The translations under genes were made by a program, and so were the position numbers. From Heteroscillospira sp050943935 (GTDB taxonomy: Bacteria > Bacillota > Clostridia > Oscillospirales > Oscillospiraceae): DNA of 64,000 nucleotides. This document shows positions 58,642-64,000 of the stretch, piece after piece. The notes under the pieces are model-generated. The model was not told where the DNA came from and ran no database searches. It saw only the letters and a list, made by a program, of their open reading frames with translations. The stretch lies in the NCBI GenBank assembly GCA_050943935.1, contig JBMNQC010000011.1:1-64000 (forward strand). Direction: 5' to 3'. The first letter of the stretch is position 1; every line of letters begins with the position of its first letter.

Positions 58642-59967
58642 TCACTCGACTTCCTCCCACTCCTCGGCCATGGCGCGGCAGCGTTTGGCCAGATCCCTGT
58701 CCGCGCCGGTGCCGGTGAGGGATTCTATCACTATGGCGCTCTTTTTGCCCGAGGGGGACAGGCGCACCTTGCCGCCGGAGCGCTCCAGGACAAGCCCGTC
58801 GCTGAAATCCGCCCCGGCCTCCATGAGCGCCTCGGAAAACAGGCGCATGAGATGGGCGCGGTTATGGCAGGCTATCTCGCCTACCGGCTGTCCGTGCTCT
58901 CCCTGACGATGGGCAAGAGGCTTTCTGTCCGGAGCTTTTTTCGCATTCGGGGGCGCGACAACGGTGCCAGGGACGATGTGCTGTCCCGGCTTCACTCTGG
59001 CGCCACGGCACACTATCGCACCTTCAATGAGACTGTGCGCTCCCGCCTCGCCGCCGTCCAGCACGCTGCTGCGGATTTTTGCCCCCATGCCTATGATGCT
59101 GCCGGGGCTGACCACGGCTTCGGGGCCTATCTCGGCATCCTCGCTTATGAGTGCGCCCGGGGCAATGTAGCAGGGGGGATGCAGGTGCACATTTTCCGGC
59201 AGCTTGGAGGCGCAGTGTATGCCGGGAGCAATATGGTCGCCGACGGCGGAGAGATTCAGCTTTCCGTGCAGGGCGTCCATGCTGCAGCGCAGGAAGTCTG
59301 CGGGAGTGCCCACATCGCACCAGTAGCCCTCCATCAGCTTGCCGTGCAGAGGTACTCCCATGTCCAGCATTTTTGGAAAAAGGTCCTGAGCAAAGTCGTA
59401 TTTCTCCCCGTGGTGTATGAGCCCTATGGCCAGAGGCGAGAGCACATAAATGCCTGTGTTTACCAGATCCGTCACCACACGGCTCCAGTCGGGCTTTTCG
59501 ATAAAGCCCACCACCTGGTCCCCGGAGTTCACAAGCACCAGACCGTAGCGCAGGGGATTATCGTTCTCAGCCAGGGCCATGGTTGCCGCAGCCCTGCTGC
59601 CCTGATGTTCGCGCATAAGCGCCGCCAGGTCAAAATCGCAGGCAGCGTCGCCGCTGAGTACCAGTACGTCGTCCTCACCTACAAAATCCTCGCAGAGCTT
59701 CACACCTCCGGCTGTGCCCAGGGGCCTGGACTCCTGACTGTAGCAGATATTGACGCCCAGGCTGCTGCCGTCTCCAAAGTAGGAGCGTATAACCTCCGGC
59801 TGAGAGCAGAGAGTAATGCAGATATCCGTGAACCCGTGTTTTTTTAAAAGAAGTATGATGTGTTCAAGCAAAGGGCGTCCCATCAGCCGCACCATGGGCT
59901 TTGGGCTGCCGTGGCTTACGGGACGCAGCCGCTGTCCCTCGCCTCCGGCCAGAACTATGGCTTTCAT
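58642..59967 (-). CDS. Sugar-1-phosphate nucleotidyltransferase with beta-helix and unusual C-terminal tail
   Basis: The 441-aa protein starts at ATG 59965-59967 behind AGAGGTTTGTT. Residues 1-230 form an NTP transferase domain (AGGEGQRLRP with PKPM, LSGDAACDFD, GFIEKP). Residues about 250-345 are hexapeptide left-handed beta-helix repeats (IGPEAVVSPGSIIGMGAKI). After a linker, residues 370-441 (HLMRLFSEALMEAGADFSDG through SAIVIESLTG) look like the last domain of a phosphohexomutase. Such mannose-1-phosphate guanylyltransferase-type proteins are sometimes fused to a whole phosphomannomutase; here only the tail would remain. Product sugar nucleotide unknown. Confidence 0.8.
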   Translation of the reverse strand: MKAIVLAGGEGQRLRPVSHGSPKPMVRLMGRPLLEHIILLLKKHGFTDICITLCSQPEVIRSYFGDGSSLGVNICYSQESRPLGTAGGVKLCEDFVGEDDVLVLSGDAACDFDLAALMREHQGSRAAATMALAENDNPLRYGLVLVNSGDQVVGFIEKPDWSRVVTDLVNTGIYVLSPLAIGLIHHGEKYDFAQDLFPKMLDMGVPLHGKLMEGYWCDVGTPADFLRCSMDALHGKLNLSAVGDHIAPGIHCASKLPENVHLHPPCYIAPGALISEDAEIGPEAVVSPGSIIGMGAKIRSSVLDGGEAGAHSLIEGAIVCRGARVKPGQHIVPGTVVAPPNAKKAPDRKPLAHRQGEHGQPVGEIACHNRAHLMRLFSEALMEAGADFSDGLVLERSGGKVRLSPSGKKSAIVIESLTGTGADRDLAKRCRAMAEEWEEVE

Positions 59968-60144
59968 AACAAACCTCTGTATGGCCGCGGAGAATATACC
60001 GCGGCTGCCGTCCTTACGGCGGACGGCCTGCCGAGCTGAGCACACGGAGCTTTTCCGTGCGCCGGAGCTAGTTTGTGCGCAAAACAGAGGAATAAACGGA
60101 AGGTTAAAAATGGTCGTACTGTGCATTTAAAGAAGATTTTACGG

Positions 60145-60173
60145 TTGTCAATGTAACGGGACTTTGTTATAAT
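60145..60173 (+). promoter_or_regulatory. Promoter of gdpP-rplI-dnaB
   Basis: TTGTCA (60145-60150), 17-base spacer, perfect TATAAT (60168-60173), about 60 bases before gdpP. Confidence 0.75.
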
Positions 60174-60234
60174 AGTTTTTAACGATAAAATTGGGTAAGC
60201 TGTGCGCACAGCGCAAAGTTTGGGGGGAAGCGAC

Positions 60235-62226
60235 TTGAACAACAAAATACAACGCTTTATAGAGCCCAACGTTCGGTTTTATCTGGTCATCATGCTGCTG
60301 TTTGTGGTGGTCACCTTTTTCTTTGACCAGCGTCTGGCTGAAGCAGAGCTGCTGGTGCTGGTGCTGCTGGTGGTGTATTCCACCATTGTATCCAGAAAAA
60401 AGCGCCGGGAGCTTGTGGAATATATAGACTCCGTAACCTATGATGTGCAGTCGGCCAAAAACGATACTCTGCTGAACTTCCCGCTGCCCATGGTGGTGTT
60501 CAAGCTGGATGACAAGCAGATAATCTGGGGCAACCAGGTGTTCTTCAATATCTGCGGCAGCCGCCGCCCCAGCTTTGAGGCGCGCATAACCGACCTGGTG
60601 CCGGAGTTTTCTGATAAGTGGCTGAAGGAGGGGCGCAGCCAGTGCCCTGCTATCCTCACGGTGGATGGGCGCAAATACCAGATTCACGGGAATATAGTTC
60701 ACAATGCAAAGGACGATAAGGCTCAGGGCTTCATGGGCATCACCTATTGGGTCGATGTGACGGAGTATGACGATACCCGCATTGAATATCAAAATGCCCG
60801 CCCCGTTGTGGCGGTCATCGTGCTGGACAATATGGATGAGCTCATTAAGGGCCTGCCCGAGCGCGGCAAAAACGATATCCGCGCCCAGCTGGACGATAAG
60901 ATAGTACAGTGGGCCGACGGCAAGGGCGGCTTTGTCCGCCGCGTGGAGCGGGACCGTTATCTGTTCATTTTCGAGGCCCGCTATCTGGACGGTATAATAG
61001 CCGAAAAATTCAAGCTGCTTGAGGAGGCCCACCAGGTGGTGAGTCCAAGCGGCATACATGCCACGCTGAGCATAGGCATAGGCCGCGACGGCGCGGACTA
61101 CGCGGAGAACTACCACTTTGCCGTGCTCAGCACCGAGATGGCCCTGTCTCGGGGCGGCGACCAGGCGGTTATAAAAAACCGCTTCACCTTTGAGTTCTTC
61201 GGCGGCCGGGGCACCGAGGTGGAGACCCGTACCAAGGTGCGCAGCCGCGTGATGGCCAACGCCCTGAACGAAATGATAGCCGACGCATCCCAGGTGTTCG
61301 TAATGGGCCATAAGCACGCTGACCTGGATGCCATCGGCTCCGCCACCGGCATCTGCTGCATGGCCCGTAAAAACGGCAAGAAGTATCGCATTGTTGTGGA
61401 CCCGGAGGTCAACGCGGCCAAGGAGCTTATAAACAAGCTGAGGGAAAATCCCGAATACCGGGATGCGTTTATCACTCCCCACGAGGCTATGGTCATGGCC
61501 GACAGCCGCTGCCTGCTGGTGGTGGTGGACACCAACCGCCCCGAGCAGGTGGAGGACCAGAATCTGCTGCTGGCCTGCAACCGCGTGGCTGTTATAGACC
61601 ACCACCGCCGGGCCGCCACCTATATAGAAAACCCGGTGCTCACCCTGAACGAGCCATATGCTTCATCGGTGTGCGAGCTTATGTCGGAGTTTTTGCAGGA
61701 AGTTGTGGAGCAGACGGATATACTCCAGTGCGAGGCCGATGCCATGCTATCGGGAATAGTACTGGACACCAAGAATTTCACCATACGCACCGGAGAGCGC
61801 ACCTTTGACTCCGCGGCCTTCCTGCGCCGGGCGGGGGCGGACACCGTGGCGGTGAAAAAGCTGCTGCAGAGCGATTTTGCACTCACAGTTGAGCGATACA
61901 CCATTTTGCAGAGCGCCCGCATATATAAGGACAGCATAGCCATATCCGCCATGAGCAGCCCTCAGGACAGGATAGTGGCCGCACAGGCGGCGGACGAACT
62001 GCTGAATATCTCCGGCGTTGAGGCCTCCATAGTCCTCTTCCCCACGGAGGACGGCGGCGTGACCATATCTGCCCGCAGTATAGGCAATATCAATGTCCAG
62101 GTGCTGCTGGAGCAGCTGGGAGGCGGCGGAAACAATGCCGCGGCCGGAGCCCAGATAAAAGACATATCCATCCGCGACGCGGTGAATAAGCTGTTTGCCG
62201 CCATAGACAAATATCTTGACGAATAA
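60235..62226 (+). CDS. gdpP: Cyclic-di-AMP phosphodiesterase GdpP
   Basis: The 663-aa membrane enzyme has two N-terminal helices (about 15-55), a degenerate PAS domain, a degenerate GGDEF domain (RVERDRYLFIFEARYLDG), and a DHH-DHHA1 phosphodiesterase (GHKHADLDAIGSA, VVVDTNRPEQ, VIDHHRRA, GIVLDTKNF). It degrades c-di-AMP, which controls potassium and turgor. TTG 60235 is chosen because GGGGGGAAG lies just before it; a GTG 33 bases earlier is possible. Order gdpP-rplI-dnaB is conserved in Firmicutes. Confidence 0.94.
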   Translation: MNNKIQRFIEPNVRFYLVIMLLFVVVTFFFDQRLAEAELLVLVLLVVYSTIVSRKKRRELVEYIDSVTYDVQSAKNDTLLNFPLPMVVFKLDDKQIIWGNQVFFNICGSRRPSFEARITDLVPEFSDKWLKEGRSQCPAILTVDGRKYQIHGNIVHNAKDDKAQGFMGITYWVDVTEYDDTRIEYQNARPVVAVIVLDNMDELIKGLPERGKNDIRAQLDDKIVQWADGKGGFVRRVERDRYLFIFEARYLDGIIAEKFKLLEEAHQVVSPSGIHATLSIGIGRDGADYAENYHFAVLSTEMALSRGGDQAVIKNRFTFEFFGGRGTEVETRTKVRSRVMANALNEMIADASQVFVMGHKHADLDAIGSATGICCMARKNGKKYRIVVDPEVNAAKELINKLRENPEYRDAFITPHEAMVMADSRCLLVVVDTNRPEQVEDQNLLLACNRVAVIDHHRRAATYIENPVLTLNEPYASSVCELMSEFLQEVVEQTDILQCEADAMLSGIVLDTKNFTIRTGERTFDSAAFLRRAGADTVAVKKLLQSDFALTVERYTILQSARIYKDSIAISAMSSPQDRIVAAQAADELLNISGVEASIVLFPTEDGGVTISARSIGNINVQVLLEQLGGGGNNAAAGAQIKDISIRDAVNKLFAAIDKYLDE

Positions 62227-62271
62227 AACCACGTCCGGCCAATGCGCCGGCATCAGAAAGGAATTTATAAA

Positions 62272-62721
62272 ATGAAAGTAATTTTTCAGGCAGACGTTAA
62301 GGGAAAAGGCAAGAAGGGCGAGATGAAGGAAGTGTCCGACGGCTACGCCAGAAACTTCCTGCTGCCCAAAAAGCTGGCTGTAGAGGCCACCTCCGACGCT
62401 GTGAATACCATGCGCCTCAAGGAAAAGGCCAGAGCCAAGCAGATGGCCGAGGAAAAGGCCGCCGCCGAGGCGATAGCCGAGCGTCTGAAGAGCGTTGTTG
62501 TAAAGATTTACGCCAAGGCCGGCGCAGGCGGCAAGCTGTTCGGCTCCATCACCTCAAAGGAGATATCCGAGGAGCTTATGAAGCAGTTCGACATAAACAT
62601 CGAGAAAAACAAAATAGTCCAGGACAACCCCATAAAGGGCTACGGAAGCTTTTCCATAAAGTGCAAGCTGGGCTACGAGGTAAACGGTACCATAAACGTG
62701 GTGGTAGCGGAAGAAAAATAA
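62272..62721 (+). CDS. rplI: Ribosomal protein L9
   Basis: The 149-aa product starts MKVIFQADVKGKGKKGE and has the L9 N-domain signature (VSDGYARNFLLPKKLA), a long connecting helix and the C-domain. ATG follows AGAAAGGAATTTATAAA. Sits between gdpP and dnaB as in most Firmicutes. Confidence 0.97.
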   Translation: MKVIFQADVKGKGKKGEMKEVSDGYARNFLLPKKLAVEATSDAVNTMRLKEKARAKQMAEEKAAAEAIAERLKSVVVKIYAKAGAGGKLFGSITSKEISEELMKQFDINIEKNKIVQDNPIKGYGSFSIKCKLGYEVNGTINVVVAEEK

Positions 62722-62747
62722 GATTTTATACCGGCAGGTGAATATAC

Positions 62748-64000
62748 TTGGATGAGCTTCTGGGCAGACGAATGCCCCACAGCGCCGAGGCGGAGCAGGC
62801 GGTAATAGGCTCCATGCTTATTGACCCCCAGTGTATAGCCGAGGTAATAGACAAGGTCCGCTCTCAGGACTTTTATATCCAGGCCAACCGGGAGATATTC
62901 GAGACCATGTTCACCATGTTCTCCTATAGCCAGACCATTGACCCTGTAACGGTGCTCGACCAGATGAAGGTGCGGGGCGTATATCACGACGAGTCCCAGA
63001 AGTATGTGGCCGAGCTTATGGAGGTCACGCCCACGGCGGCCAATGTGCTGAAATACGCGGGCATAGTCCGGGACAAGGCGCTCATGCGCTCCCTGGCCGA
63101 TGTGGCCGATGAGATAACCAACATGGTCTTTGACGGCGCGGGCGAGGCGGATGTGATGCTGGAGAGCGCCGAGCGGCGCATCTACGCCCTGAGACAGGGA
63201 CGAAGCGTGGGAGGACTGACCCACATCGCGGCTATACTTCCCACAGTATACGACCAGATCTCCGAGGCCGCCGCCAGTGACAGCAAGAATCCCGGCCTAA
63301 GCACCGGCCTGTACGACCTGGACGACGCCATCATGGGTCTGAACAAGGGCGACCTCATTCTTGTAGCCGCCCGGCCCGGTATGGGAAAGACCTCCATTGC
63401 CCTGAACATAGCCATGCATGTGGGCAAGCACTCGGGCAAGGCTGTGGCGGTGTTTTCTCTGGAAATGTCCAAGGAGCAGCTGGTATCCCGTCTCCTCTCC
63501 GGCGAGAGCCTTGTGGACGGACAGAAGCTCCACACCGGCGAACTGAATCAGGAGGAGTGGCGGCGTGTCACCGCGGCGGCTACCACCCTTTCCGCCGCCG
63601 ACATCCGTGTTGACGACAACCCCACCCTCTCCGTTGCGGACATGAACGCCCAGTGCCGCAGAGTGGAAAATCTGGGCCTTGTGGTGATAGACTATCTGCA
63701 GCTCATGACCTCATCCGGCTCAAGCCGCACCTATGCCTCAGAGAGCCGCACCCAGGTGGTCAGCGACATAAGCCGTATGCTCAAAATCATGGCCAAGGAG
63801 CTGAACGTGCCGGTCATCTGCCTCAGTCAGCTGAGCCGTGCCAACGAGAGCAGGCAGGACAAGCGCCCCATGCTCTCCGACCTGCGTGAATCCGGCGCCA
63901 TAGAGCAGGACGCCGATATAGTCATAGGTCTCTACCGCGACGGATACTATAATCCCGAGGTGGAAAACCCCAATCTGGCCGAGGCCATACTGCTGAAAAA
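62748..64000 (+). CDS. dnaB: Replicative DNA helicase DnaB (3' end beyond window)
   Basis: About 417 codons are visible. TTG 62748 is taken as start because GCAGGTGAATATAC precedes it; an ATG eight codons later (RRMPHSAEAEQAVIG) is the alternative. The N-terminal DnaB domain (EQAVIGSMLIDPQCI) is followed by the RecA-like motor with Walker A ARPGMGKTS, LEMSKEQL, Walker B VVIDYLQLM, and LSQLSRANESRQDKRPMLSDL. It unwinds DNA at the replication fork. Confidence 0.96.
   Translation, partial: MDELLGRRMPHSAEAEQAVIGSMLIDPQCIAEVIDKVRSQDFYIQANREIFETMFTMFSYSQTIDPVTVLDQMKVRGVYHDESQKYVAELMEVTPTAANVLKYAGIVRDKALMRSLADVADEITNMVFDGAGEADVMLESAERRIYALRQGRSVGGLTHIAAILPTVYDQISEAAASDSKNPGLSTGLYDLDDAIMGLNKGDLILVAARPGMGKTSIALNIAMHVGKHSGKAVAVFSLEMSKEQLVSRLLSGESLVDGQKLHTGELNQEEWRRVTAAATTLSAADIRVDDNPTLSVADMNAQCRRVENLGLVVIDYLQLMTSSGSSRTYASESRTQVVSDISRMLKIMAKELNVPVICLSQLSRANESRQDKRPMLSDLRESGAIEQDADIVIGLYRDGYYNPEVENPNLAEAILLK

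Noticed and set aside
1..64000. CRISPR array, tRNA or rRNA gene
   Set aside because: No evenly spaced direct repeats with unique spacers, and no tRNA-like cloverleaf or rRNA segments were seen on reading both strands; a tRNAscan or cmsearch run would settle small misses.

Overview
The window looks like chromosomal DNA from an anaerobic, spore-forming, Gram-positive member of the Clostridia, most likely a gut Oscillospiraceae-type organism (inference). The supporting signs are a yabP-yabQ-divIC-yabR sporulation/division block, a T-box leader, consensus sigma-A promoters (TTGACA/TATAAT) with AGGAGG ribosome sites, the gdpP-rplI-dnaB order, rubrerythrin, two S-layer-homology (SLH) surface proteins, a V-type ATPase in place of any F-type operon here, and short palindromic intergenic repeats of a kind familiar from gut Clostridia. 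Coding density is high and base composition is GC-rich with frequent ATA isoleucine codons; one small AT-rich gene (15.5-15.9 kb) stands out. No rRNA, tRNA, CRISPR array, transposase or prophage block was seen.

Layout. 0-12 kb is a duplicated surface module, read leftwards: a structured leader, a secreted acidic SLH protein, a strong terminator, then a BTAD-type regulator. The copies at 0-3.1 kb and 8.1-11.9 kb are nearly identical at both ends and diverged in the C-terminal two thirds of the SLH gene. Between them lie rubrerythrin, two tandem sodium:solute symporters and a UroD-family methyltransferase-like gene. 12-17.4 kb holds a minimal SufC/SufB-like pair, cardiolipin synthase, a small AT-rich membrane protein, and an SGNH hydrolase/DUF4358 lipoprotein pair. 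17.6-28.3 kb reads right: glycyl-tRNA synthetase coupled to two LTA-synthase-like enzymes and NAD synthetase, then Smr, BirA, threonine ammonia-lyase and a nicotinamidase-like hydrolase. 28.4-33.8 kb reads left: an anti-sigma/ECF sigma pair at the end of a dusB-xth-trmB operon, then the yabR-divIC-yabQ-yabP block.

33.8-38.1 kb is the most unusual part. A T-box leader, probably sensing leucyl-tRNA, precedes a two-gene operon: a 2-isopropylmalate-synthase-like protein that has lost most metal ligands, overlapping by 4 nt a fusion of a sugar-isomerase-type TIM barrel with an acyl-CoA synthetase. 38-49.4 kb is mixed housekeeping: an XRE/S24 repressor, QueH, an NSS-family sodium symporter, GalE, a UPF0126 protein, inositol monophosphatase, Tex, ProX, a cytidylate-kinase-like protein, and a lone E2-acyltransferase-like protein whose catalytic His position is Glu. 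49.6-58.3 kb is a complete V-ATPase operon in the Enterococcus hirae ntpFIKECGABD order; its K subunit has the Na+-site residues, matching the three sodium symporters in the window. 58.3-58.5 kb is a hairpin-rich non-coding element bracketed by two similar terminators. The right end carries a sugar nucleotidyltransferase with an odd C-terminal tail, then gdpP, rplI and dnaB, the last cut by the window edge.
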